Below, one piece after another: positions 1 through 7,841 of a stretch of 64,000 nucleotides of DNA. Below the pieces are notes generated by a model that saw only the letters and a list, made by a program, of their open reading frames with translations, searched no databases and was not told where the DNA came from. Within the stretch, counting starts at the first letter, position 1. Every line of letters begins with the position of its first letter. A program made the translations under genes and the position numbers. Source of the DNA: Agaribacillus sp965228415 (GTDB lineage: Bacteria; Bacteroidota; Bacteroidia; Cytophagales; Cyclobacteriaceae); the NCBI GenBank assembly GCA_965228415.1, contig OZ245814.1, positions 5,456,001 through 5,520,000 on the forward strand, in the 5' to 3' direction.

Positions 1-347
1 CGGGTAGAACGAATGATGAACTCTTCCATCTCCACATGCGCATGGTGAAGTTCAAAGACCTGATCCTCTGGAGAATCAGGCTGTGGAAAAATCGTTTTAA
101 TCAAAAGTGATTCATACCCTACAAAGCTGATCCTGATCGGGTACTCACCCTCCGGGAGGTTGGTGATGATAACCTGTCCGTTCACATCAGTCACATCACC
201 CTTATTCAAAGTAGGGAAATATACAGTTACTCCTGCCAGCGGGTCCTGACTTTCATGGTCAATCACCCTGGCCTTAAAGGTATTTTGGGCCGACACAGCC
301 TGGCCTAATAGCACCGCAAGGGTACCTAAAAAGTATTTTAGTTTCAT
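1..347 (-). CDS. TonB-dependent receptor with carboxypeptidase-like N-terminal domain (N-terminal part only)
   Basis: This is the start of an outer-membrane TonB-dependent receptor; the rest lies beyond the left edge. The ATG is the complement of 345-347. About 115 codons are visible: a cleavable signal peptide (residues 1-20, ending in VSA before QNTF), then a carboxypeptidase-regulatory-like beta-sandwich domain (about 22-95) with the family hallmarks DPLAGVTV, GDVTDVNG and ISFVGYES. Next comes an EEFIIRSTR segment (about 109-116) that resembles the TonB box and start of the plug. The small Cys-rich gene at 398-739 lies 50 nt upstream on the same strand and is probably co-transcribed. In Bacteroidota that pairing is often seen with metal-related receptors, so a metal ligand is an inference; the plug and barrel that would show the substrate are not in view. 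Confidence 0.85.
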   Translation of the reverse strand, partial: MKLKYFLGTLAVLLGQAVSAQNTFKARVIDHESQDPLAGVTVYFPTLNKGDVTDVNGQVIITNLPEGEYPIRISFVGYESLLIKTIFPQPDSPEDQVFELHHAHVEMEEFIIRST

Positions 348-397
348 TTTTTAGATTCAAGTTATTGGAAATCAATGTGCTACAAGCACGTTCTGCT

Positions 398-739
398 TTA
401 ATTGATTATATTCTCTTGAATCTGTATTGGAGGTTTTTGGGGAGGATGCAAATGACTTACCGATAAGCTTTCCACATAAAAGCTATTAAAGTCTTGTTCA
501 GTGAAAAACAAGAAACAAAGCGTAAGGGACGAGCCCGGTTGATAAACAAAGCCCAGGCAGTTTCCACAGGCATAATAAGGGGAACAAGGCGGATTGGGAT
601 GGGGCGTATCCTGCTCAGCATCAGAATGTTCAGTACATTCAATGGCCATTTCCTCAACGCAATGACTTTCTCCGACGCAACAGGGTGTCACAGAGAGTAT
701 GAGCGTCATGAATGCCAGGAGAAATGCAAGTGCCTTCAT
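398..739 (-). CDS. Small Cys-rich exported protein, DUF6660-like
   Basis: A 113-residue exported protein with no known biochemical role. It starts with a hydrophobic signal (residues 3-19) followed by paired cysteines (20-21), then further Cys at 27, 35, 52, 58 and 61 and a His/Pro-rich stretch, and it resembles the DUF6660 family that sits beside TonB receptors and heavy-metal efflux genes in Bacteroidota. The Cys/His content suggests metal contact, but this is inference. I use the ATG at 739 rather than 880, because the extra 47 residues read through the promoter region and would bury the signal peptide. A perfect -7 element (745-752) lies directly upstream of this ATG, leaving almost no leader. 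The gene ends 50 nt before the TonB receptor. Confidence 0.6.
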   Translation of the reverse strand: MKALAFLLAFMTLILSVTPCCVGESHCVEEMAIECTEHSDAEQDTPHPNPPCSPYYACGNCLGFVYQPGSSLTLCFLFFTEQDFNSFYVESLSVSHLHPPQKPPIQIQENIIN

Positions 740-744
740 AGGGG

Positions 745-752
745 CAAAGATA
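745..752 (-). promoter_or_regulatory. Bacteroidota -7 promoter element before the Cys-rich gene
   Basis: On the minus strand this reads TATCTTTG, a perfect match to TAnnTTTG. It lies only 5 nt before the ATG at 739, so transcription would begin at or next to the start codon. Either the mRNA is leaderless or the match is chance. I see no clear -33 TTTG. Confidence 0.35.
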
Positions 753-900
753 GTTAAATGAATTGGAATACTGCTACCGTCGCTGGTTAAGTTCCATTTA
801 TTTAAATAGAAGCACCTGCATGGTTGTTTCGCCTGAAAAGAAATAAGCGATATTTCCACTATAGATTTTCGCCATTTCAATGTATCCGGGATATCAAAAA

Positions 901-933
901 TAAAAAAGGCGTCTCAGGGGGGTGCCTTCTTTC
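901..933 (-). terminator. Probable intrinsic terminator of the large FtsX-type permease gene
   Basis: On the minus strand a short stem (AAGGC pairing with GCCTT around a G/C-rich loop) is followed by TTTTTTATTTTT. It lies about 100 nt past the stop of the permease gene at 1032. The stem is short but the U-tract is good. Confidence 0.45.
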
Positions 934-1031
934 CTTTGGTATCCTTTTAATCACTAGTGTGAGCGGTAAATGAGTTATCCCTTAATTTAAATGACAAGCG
1001 CTTCGGACAATAATCCTGGTTTGTTAATTGA

Positions 1032-3401
1032 TCATTCTTCCCGAAGAACTTTTATCGGATTCAACTGACTCAATCTAACGATTTGTAATAAAATCGTACT
1101 CAATGCCACTGTCAGCAAAACAATGGAAGGAAGTAGTATATGTTCAATACCAATTGAAATCCTGTAGCTATAATTACTTAACCATAAATCCATTATACGA
1201 AATGAAACCGGGACGCCAATTACTGTGGCAACCAGCAGCAGGAAAAAGTATTTTTTGAAAAATAAAAACAAAATAGCCCTGGCAGAAGCTCCGAAAGTTT
1301 TTCTTATGCCAACTTCCAGTTTGCTGTTGGCCACTTCAAAAAGCGCCAGCCCAATCAACCCGATACTGGCTAAAACGATCGAAATAAATGTGAAAACACT
1401 AAAAATTTTGAGGAAGGTATCTTCAGCCTGATATTGCTCATGGTATTTATCCTCCAACAAAAAATATTCAAAAGGTTGATCGCTATAAGCATTTTGCCAG
1501 ATATGATTTAGTTTTTCAGTGATATCCTGAAGCGCATAAGTTGCATTCGGCGTTAGGTTCATGGTAATATATCCGCTTCTGGGATTAAACTTTAGAATCA
1601 TTGGTTCGATTTTATATCTTAAGGAAGTTTTGTGATAATTGTCAATGACCCCTATAACTGTATATGTCTCCTTGGTTTCATGGTCAAATAGCTGCTCCCC
1701 AATAGCTTGATAAGGGCTTAAACCTAAAGCCTGCACCGACATTTCGTTGATGATTACTTTAGTTTGGTTTGATGAGTTACTGCTAACCCTGGAAAAGTTG
1801 GTTCCGGTTAACAGTCTGATCCCATAAGTGTTTAAATAGTTTTCGTCGACACCGTTTACATATAACATTACGCTGTCACCAGCCCCGATTTTCGAAAAGT
1901 TGACTTCCTGCCGATAGGATTGCCCCGGTATGGTTGTGGACGAGGTGAGGTTATTGACGGAAGGAAGTTTGGCAATCTCATTTTTAAGGTAGTTCATTTT
2001 CACAATTCTACCTCGCCAGCCATCCTTTGGTGGCTTAATGATCAGCTGATTCTGCGACCTAAATCCTAATTCTTTGGTTTTCATGTAGTTCAACTGTGAA
2101 GACATGACAAACAGGCCGATCATTAGGACAGATGAAATCGCAAATTGAGTGACAACCAACCCTCTTCTCATTCTTTGGCCTTTGGTGGTCTTGACTTCCC
2201 CAACCCTGGCCATGCCTGAATTTTTTCTCGTAATTAAAAAAAGCGCCGGATAAGCGGCAGTAAGAATAAACCCAAATACAAAGAGAAGGAAGAAAAGGCT
2301 ATTAATATGAAGTACATCAGTAGATAGTGGCAACAAATGATTTCCTGTAAATCCCATGAAATAGTCATAGGTTACAAATAAGAAAAACACGGTTAAAAAG
2401 AAGGCCAGACAATTAATGACTAAGGTCTCAAAAATAAATTGTAGCGCCAATTGCAAATTAGTCGACCCAAGTGCTTTTTTAATAAATACCTCCCCAACCC
2501 TGCTTAGCGACTGGGCAATTGATAAATTGATGAAATTAATCCAGGACAAGAGTAAAATAAGCAAGCCTACGTAGCCAAGCATTAATTCAAATGAGCTTAA
2601 CTCAGGCGCTAGCGGTATTAGTTTTACAGAAATCTTTGATCCTTTGTCCTTAAATACCGGCTGGCCGGAAATGAAGTTTGAAATTTTACCGGATAAATCG
2701 TTAGCATCTGCGCCACCGTTGGTTTGAATGAACTGATAGCTGATCGGTTTATCCCACAGGCTTTCATCCTCCAAACTGGCGAACAGCATATCGAATTTAA
2801 TCTTCGAATTTTTAGGAGGATCTTCTAAAACGCATGTGATCGTTCTGCTTTCCTCATACCCCCAGGGAACCCGGGTTACGATCGACCGGCCAATAGGATT
2901 ATCATTTCCAAAGTATTTTTTTGCTATGGATTTGGTAATTACCACAGCATTGGGATCCGTCAATGCATTTTTTTGTGTTCCAAGCAGTGTTTTAAAGCTA
3001 AAGATTTGCAGAAATGACGAGTCTACATGAAATATCCGGCGCTCATTGGAAGACATGACATCACCTTCCTTATCGAAAACCATTACCAGGGCTTCTACGC
3101 TCTGACTAAATTTTGTATGACTGACAATTTCCGGAATAGCATACTGACTGGTAATGGCTATGCCAGGATAAGTTAATTGCCCTTCGTAAGTGATATTTCC
3201 ATTTTTTCTTTCAACCTGGGATAGTTGAAATATGTTATTTTGATTGCTGTGAAAATCATCAAATGTTAACGAGTAACCTATATACTTGGCAATGATCATG
3301 GCGGATGCCATTCCCACAAATAGTCCGAAAATATTTACGAAGTTTCGAATTTTATTTTTCCATAAAATCCTCAGAAGAATTTTTGCGTATTGATTTAGCA
3401 T
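1032..3401 (-). CDS. ABC transporter permease, MacB/FtsX family
   Basis: A 789-residue inner-membrane permease with the double-core layout common in Bacteroidota. It has an N-terminal cytoplasmic/TM segment (about 10-40), a MacB-type periplasmic core (about 45-245), TM helices near 275-300, 325-350 and 370-395, a second periplasmic core (about 435-660), and a C-terminal FtsX domain with three TM helices (about 670-785). That domain has GLIGLALFEV and the family signature LEVGIRKTFGASARAI. Such proteins couple cytoplasmic ATP hydrolysis to periplasmic movement, in macrolide-type efflux or lipoprotein or peptide handling. No ABC ATPase is next to it, so an ATPase encoded elsewhere is needed. 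It appears to be a single-gene unit. The substrate is unknown. Confidence 0.85.
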   Translation of the reverse strand: MLNQYAKILLRILWKNKIRNFVNIFGLFVGMASAMIIAKYIGYSLTFDDFHSNQNNIFQLSQVERKNGNITYEGQLTYPGIAITSQYAIPEIVSHTKFSQSVEALVMVFDKEGDVMSSNERRIFHVDSSFLQIFSFKTLLGTQKNALTDPNAVVITKSIAKKYFGNDNPIGRSIVTRVPWGYEESRTITCVLEDPPKNSKIKFDMLFASLEDESLWDKPISYQFIQTNGGADANDLSGKISNFISGQPVFKDKGSKISVKLIPLAPELSSFELMLGYVGLLILLLSWINFINLSIAQSLSRVGEVFIKKALGSTNLQLALQFIFETLVINCLAFFLTVFFLFVTYDYFMGFTGNHLLPLSTDVLHINSLFFLLFVFGFILTAAYPALFLITRKNSGMARVGEVKTTKGQRMRRGLVVTQFAISSVLMIGLFVMSSQLNYMKTKELGFRSQNQLIIKPPKDGWRGRIVKMNYLKNEIAKLPSVNNLTSSTTIPGQSYRQEVNFSKIGAGDSVMLYVNGVDENYLNTYGIRLLTGTNFSRVSSNSSNQTKVIINEMSVQALGLSPYQAIGEQLFDHETKETYTVIGVIDNYHKTSLRYKIEPMILKFNPRSGYITMNLTPNATYALQDITEKLNHIWQNAYSDQPFEYFLLEDKYHEQYQAEDTFLKIFSVFTFISIVLASIGLIGLALFEVANSKLEVGIRKTFGASARAILFLFFKKYFFLLLVATVIGVPVSFRIMDLWLSNYSYRISIGIEHILLPSIVLLTVALSTILLQIVRLSQLNPIKVLREE

Positions 3402-3572
3402 TTGCCAGTTGTATTAATACTATTTTGATAAAGAAATATAACTTAATATTTAATACAACATTATTCAATCTTGATAATTTTTTTATGAATAAATGAAATT
3501 TAAGACAAGAGAAAACAGAGAAGGGAAGAACTATGATCAATCGCAATCATCAAGAGCACAGGTAAAGTCAAA

Positions 3573-4967
3573 TTACTGCAACTTGATTACCCAGTAGTCC
3601 GCACCACCATTATTATTTGCTACGTCTCCATCAGCGGAGATGGTAAAACCCGCTACGATATATCCTCCGTCTGTGGTTTGCTGAATCGCGTTAGCAGTAT
3701 CATACCCGGATCCTCCAAGGTTGGCTTCCCATGCCAGGTTACCCGCAGGTCCCAGTTTTACTATCCAGTAATCTACAGCCCCCTGATTACCACCTACATC
3801 ACCATCGGAGGAATAAGAACGCCCCGCTAAGATATATCCATCATCGCTGGTTTGTTGAATATCCAATAGCACATCGTTGCTGGAGCCTCCCAGATTTGTT
3901 TCCCATTCAAGGTTTCCAAAAGCATTTAGTTTTACTATCCAATAGTCGCTGTTTCCGTTGTTCCCTCCCACATCTCCGTCGGAAGAATAAGAATATCCCG
4001 CTACGATATATCCACCATCGGCGGTCTGTTGAATGGAGCGCGCAAAATCTTCGGCCGATCCTCCACGGTTGCTTTCCCATTCAAGGCTTCCAGCGGCGTT
4101 TAGTTTTACTATCCAGTAGTCGCTGCCTCCGTTATTCCCTCCTACGTCTCCGTTGGCAGAAAAGGAGTACCCGCCTATGATATATCCTCCATCAGCGGTT
4201 TGTTGAACATCATAAGCCATATCAGCGCTACTACCTCCCAGATTGGTCTCCCATTTCAAAGTGCCATTCGATGTCAACCTGACAATCCAGTAATCCCATC
4301 CTCCCAAATTACCACCTACATCCCCATCTGAGGATACGGAACCTCCAGCTACAATATATCCCCCATCAGCAGTCTGCTGAATGGCGTTGGCCACATCGCT
4401 GGAAGATCCACCCACATTAACCTCCCATATCAAAGCACCGTTTGCATCAAGCTTTGTAATCCAGTAATCATCTGCTCCCTGATTGCCACCCACATCGCCG
4501 TCGGAGGAATTGGTCTGGCCGGCTATAATATAGCCGCCATCTGCCGTTTGCTGAATGCTGTTAGCATGATCATCCTGAGATCCGCCGATAACAACTTCCC
4601 AGGTCAAACCGCCAGCTACGTCCAATTTTGTAATCCAGTAATCCCATTCTTCTGCCGGTACAGCATTGAAGGAATTGGAAGACCCTGCTACAATATAGCC
4701 ACCATCGGCAGTTTGTTGAACGGAACGAGCATAATCTTCATATGCCCCTCCCAGGTTTGTTTTCCATTCGATATTTAGTTCTTTGCCCTTCCAGGTCAGA
4801 TCGTTTATAATATTGTTTCCCCTGCGATCGGGCGTCCTGACGGCATTCGCATGAGTGTTTTCCCGGTTTCTGTCATCGGTGTCCAGGCCATAGTCATCCT
4901 CTTTACAGCTTGATAACACTAACACCCCTATTGTCAATATTGACAGGCAATAGAATAATTTCATCAT
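3573..4967 (-). CDS. Surface lipoprotein made of seven tandem propeller repeats
   Basis: A 464-residue lipoprotein. The signal peptide ends in the lipobox LSSC (Cys21), followed by KEDD, which fits the K-(D/E)2 lipoprotein export signal known from Bacteroidota and predicts display on the cell surface. After a linker (22-67), the rest is seven tandem repeats of about 53-57 residues sharing a WExNxGGS start, a core IQQTADGGYIVAG, then SSDGDVGGN and a closing DYWIVKL. Seven copies would form one closed seven-bladed beta-propeller. The blades are so alike, also at DNA level, that recent duplication or ongoing homogenisation is likely. The DGDVGGN loops recall calcium-binding turns. Binding or adhesion is an inference; no catalytic motif is visible. 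It is a single gene between permease and glycosidase genes. Confidence 0.75.
   Translation of the reverse strand: MMKLFYCLSILTIGVLVLSSCKEDDYGLDTDDRNRENTHANAVRTPDRRGNNIINDLTWKGKELNIEWKTNLGGAYEDYARSVQQTADGGYIVAGSSNSFNAVPAEEWDYWITKLDVAGGLTWEVVIGGSQDDHANSIQQTADGGYIIAGQTNSSDGDVGGNQGADDYWITKLDANGALIWEVNVGGSSSDVANAIQQTADGGYIVAGGSVSSDGDVGGNLGGWDYWIVRLTSNGTLKWETNLGGSSADMAYDVQQTADGGYIIGGYSFSANGDVGGNNGGSDYWIVKLNAAGSLEWESNRGGSAEDFARSIQQTADGGYIVAGYSYSSDGDVGGNNGNSDYWIVKLNAFGNLEWETNLGGSSNDVLLDIQQTSDDGYILAGRSYSSDGDVGGNQGAVDYWIVKLGPAGNLAWEANLGGSGYDTANAIQQTTDGGYIVAGFTISADGDVANNNGGADYWVIKLQ
3696..4780 (-). repeat. Seven tandem coding repeats of about 160 bp
   Basis: The lipoprotein gene repeats a unit of about 159-171 bp seven times (boundaries approximate). 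The segments encoding QQTADGGYI and GDVGGN recur with few changes, for example the Gly-Gly-Tyr-Ile-Val codons and the Ser-Asp-Gly-Asp-Val codons. Such tandem DNA can gain or lose units by recombination, so blade number may vary between strains. Confidence 0.75.
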
Positions 4968-5026
4968 TTTATTATATTATTTTAATACCTTTAAATCTAG
5001 CTGAATCGTATCCCCTTTTTTCATAG

Positions 5027-5051
5027 AATTCATACCTGGCCGGTATGAATT
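5027..5051. promoter_or_regulatory. Perfect 10-bp inverted repeat upstream of the propeller lipoprotein
   Basis: AATTCATACC and GGTATGAATT are exact reverse complements separated by 5 nt. The centre lies about 72 bp upstream of the lipoprotein start (4967, minus strand). No U-tract follows on either strand, so an operator is more likely than a terminator. The binding protein is unknown. Confidence 0.35.
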
Positions 5052-5262
5052 GATGAGGTATTAACTTGATTTGATATTGATTTGCAGAGGGTTTACTTCT
5101 TTTTGGAAAAACCACTTTCAGGTCACCGCTGAAAATGACTCAAAGAAAACCTGGGCCTAGAAGAACTAAGCCTGCTGGAGAAGAGGAAGTTCTTTAAATT
5201 TGTCTTCCAACTTGGGTGGTCTTATGATAAAATTAATGAGCCAGGAATATATTGTAACAAAT

Positions 5263-7554
5263 CTAAAGATTATCGTCACTAATACTGAATTCTGCTGTTT
5301 GATCTCCGATTGATAGTTTAAAGGCCCCGCTTTCGACTACCCTCTGGCCGGAAGCGTTAATGAAAGACAAATCGTCACTGGTCAATTGAAATTTAAAGGT
5401 ATCACTCCTGCCGGGCCTAATTTCCACTTTCCTGAAACGCTTTAACCTCCTGACGCTCGGTGTAACAGAGGCATACAAATCAGTAATATAAAGCTCTATG
5501 GCTTCTTTACCTTTAACCGTACCCGAATTGTGTAGCTTCACGCTCACTTCGATAACCTCATCTGCCGTAAATACGGTTTTATTTAATTTTAACTCCGAGT
5601 ATTCAAAATTTGTATAACTCAGGCCAAAACCGAAAGGCCACTGTGGATTGAACCCGTTGCGTTCATAGTTGTCCACTATTATTTCATTAAAAGTCTCTGA
5701 ATTCTTATGATCATACATCAGGACATCGCCGGATTCTCTGGGGTAGGTGAATGGTAATTTGCCGTTGGGATTGTAATCTCCAAAGAGAATATCCGCTGTA
5801 GCATTAGCTCCCTGGGAACCAGGCCTGTAAAGCATTAATATGGCTTCAGTTTTGGGTTCGATCCCTGAAATAACCCTTGGCCTTCCTTCCACCAATAACA
5901 GAATGACGGGTTTGCCTGTAGCAGATGCCGCCTCAGCCAATTCAATTTGATTTTTATCCAGGGCCAAATCGTGAATACCGCCGGGGCTTTCGGCATAGGC
6001 CCGTTCGCCGAGCGCAAGCACAATGTAATCTGCCTTGCGAGCATTGGCACGGATAAACCTCGTATCGTAGTTGACCTGATCGTTGAACTGGAGAGCGGCG
6101 TTGCATATTACATTTTCTTCTCCAATTTTGTTTATAAATGCCTCCTTGATGGAAAGCGTTGATTTGGGATAATATTTTCTATCATTGCCTTGCCAGACAT
6201 AAGACCAACTGCTGTGCAGCGCCGTAATATCATGGGCAGCGGGACCGGCTAATAAAATTTTTGAGTTTTTATTGAGAGGCAGGAGGTTATTGTTGTTTTT
6301 TAGTAAGGTGATAGATTCCCTGGCAGCATCGAGGGCTACTTGTTTATAAGCGTCTTTCCCAAAATTTTTAACCGCTTCTTTTTCAGGATAGGGATTGTTA
6401 AAAAGCCCCAGGTCAAATTTGAGTTTGAGTATCCGATAGGCCGCCTCATCTATCCGCTCTTCACTCACCGCACCTTCATTGACCAATTCGATCAGTAAAT
6501 TGCGAAAGCTATAATCTGTGGGAACCATACTCATGTCAACACCTGCATTTACAGCCAATTTTACCGCTTCTTTAGGGGTTGCAGCAATATGATGTCTTAA
6601 ATGCAGCCTTTTAATGTCTTCCCAATCCGATACGGCAAGCCCTTCAAAATTTAATTCATCCCGCAGTATATCCTGCAAGTAATAACTACTGGCGTGTACG
6701 GGTATCCCGTTTATCTCTCCTGAGTTAATCATCACCGTTGATACGCCGGCACTACTGGCAGCCGCAAACGGGGGCAGGAAAATTTCCCTGAGCATTACGT
6801 CGGGAATATAAGCTGGCGTTCTGTCTTTTCCCGTTTGGGGGAAAGAATATCCGAGGTAGTGTTTCATGCAAGATGCGACTGCAGTAATATTTTCAAGCCC
6901 ATCTTCCTCATAACTAATGATAGCAGCTTCTGACATGCTTGTTGTTATATATACATCTTCCCCGTACGTTTCTTCAAATCTGGACCACAGAGGTTGACGT
7001 CCCATACCCATAGTGGGATCAAAATTCCATCTAATGCCTGAAGCCCTCACTTCTTTGGCAGTAATCTTTGCTGCCTCCTTTACCAGGTCAATATTTCGAG
7101 TGGCTGCCATGCCAATGTTATGGGGAAAAAGTGTTGATCCAAGCGTGTAGTTGGCGCCGTGAATAGCATCAATGCCATACAGAATCGGAATGGAATTAGG
7201 CGTTTCCTGAAGGGATATATCCTGGATACTTGTTAAAATATCATGCCATTGCTCCACGGACAGGGCATGACCCGCTACGTTAAGTATCGAGCCAACATTA
7301 TTTTGAACAATCGCCTCTTTAAGCTTGTTCCTATCTACCTGGGTGGAGCTTCCATCCTTCATCAGCATGCCCAGGGTGACCTGGGTCATTTGCCCGACTT
7401 TTTCTTCGATTGACATCTTGTCCAACAATGTTAAAACGCGTTCATCTTTGGACGGGGTTTGAGCATTTTCCTCCTTTAATTTCATATTGCAGGAGGAGGA
7501 AAGAATGATAAAGAGTATCCAAACCCAAAAATTTAAGTTTATATTATTAGTCAT
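5263..7554 (-). CDS. bglX: Glycoside hydrolase family 3, beta-glucosidase type, exported
   Basis: A 763-residue retaining exo-beta-glycosidase, probably acting on beta-linked oligosaccharides in the periplasm or at the cell surface. The hydrophobic N-terminus ends in SSSC (Cys22), so it may be lipid-anchored. The GH3 N-terminal TIM barrel (about 40-380) shows LYGIDAIHG, the KHY pair (231-233) and the nucleophile motif SDWEDI with Asp310. The GH3 C-terminal alpha/beta sandwich (about 410-620) contains LLAGPAA, ALGERAYAESPG and the PGSQGANA loop, and a fibronectin-III-like domain closes the chain (about 665-745). Length and layout match BglX. It is transcribed away from the lipoprotein and sits in a carbohydrate-breakdown island. 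The exact substrate cannot be read from the sequence. Confidence 0.92.
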   Translation of the reverse strand: MTNNINLNFWVWILFIILSSSCNMKLKEENAQTPSKDERVLTLLDKMSIEEKVGQMTQVTLGMLMKDGSSTQVDRNKLKEAIVQNNVGSILNVAGHALSVEQWHDILTSIQDISLQETPNSIPILYGIDAIHGANYTLGSTLFPHNIGMAATRNIDLVKEAAKITAKEVRASGIRWNFDPTMGMGRQPLWSRFEETYGEDVYITTSMSEAAIISYEEDGLENITAVASCMKHYLGYSFPQTGKDRTPAYIPDVMLREIFLPPFAAASSAGVSTVMINSGEINGIPVHASSYYLQDILRDELNFEGLAVSDWEDIKRLHLRHHIAATPKEAVKLAVNAGVDMSMVPTDYSFRNLLIELVNEGAVSEERIDEAAYRILKLKFDLGLFNNPYPEKEAVKNFGKDAYKQVALDAARESITLLKNNNNLLPLNKNSKILLAGPAAHDITALHSSWSYVWQGNDRKYYPKSTLSIKEAFINKIGEENVICNAALQFNDQVNYDTRFIRANARKADYIVLALGERAYAESPGGIHDLALDKNQIELAEAASATGKPVILLLVEGRPRVISGIEPKTEAILMLYRPGSQGANATADILFGDYNPNGKLPFTYPRESGDVLMYDHKNSETFNEIIVDNYERNGFNPQWPFGFGLSYTNFEYSELKLNKTVFTADEVIEVSVKLHNSGTVKGKEAIELYITDLYASVTPSVRRLKRFRKVEIRPGRSDTFKFQLTSDDLSFINASGQRVVESGAFKLSIGDQTAEFSISDDNL

Positions 7555-7841
7555 CGGCTTGTCATTAAGAAATTTCTTAGTCTTTTCAGACTATAAAATT
7601 CCTCAATTATTCAGGTAACTAACTCTGGTATTTGTCCCATTTATGAAGGGTGCTTGTTTCATTTTGCAGAATTGTTAACCATATTGATGCATTTCATTGG
7701 AATTTTGAACTGAAAAAACACCTGGTTCATTCCTATAAAGCGTTTAAACACTTTTGCACAGGAATTTTTAAACCCGAGCCGGTTGATGGTAACTTTTTAC
7801 TTATTTAAGATAAATGGAGGTGGTGATTGTCATCAAATAAA

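Noticed and set aside
398..880. Longer 160-residue form of the Cys-rich protein
   Set aside because: The extra 47 residues read through a perfect promoter element and would place the signal peptide in the middle of the protein.
5139..5275. Plus-strand fragment that reads ELSLLEKRKFFKFVFQLGWS, possibly a decayed gene
   Set aside because: It is short, has no start codon, the frame before it is stopped, and it overlaps the end of the GH3 gene. I cannot distinguish it from chance.
7555..7841. Fragment with a possible regulator-like translation in the gap before the GH3 start
   Set aside because: The reading frame is broken by stops within 40 codons, and no known motif appears.
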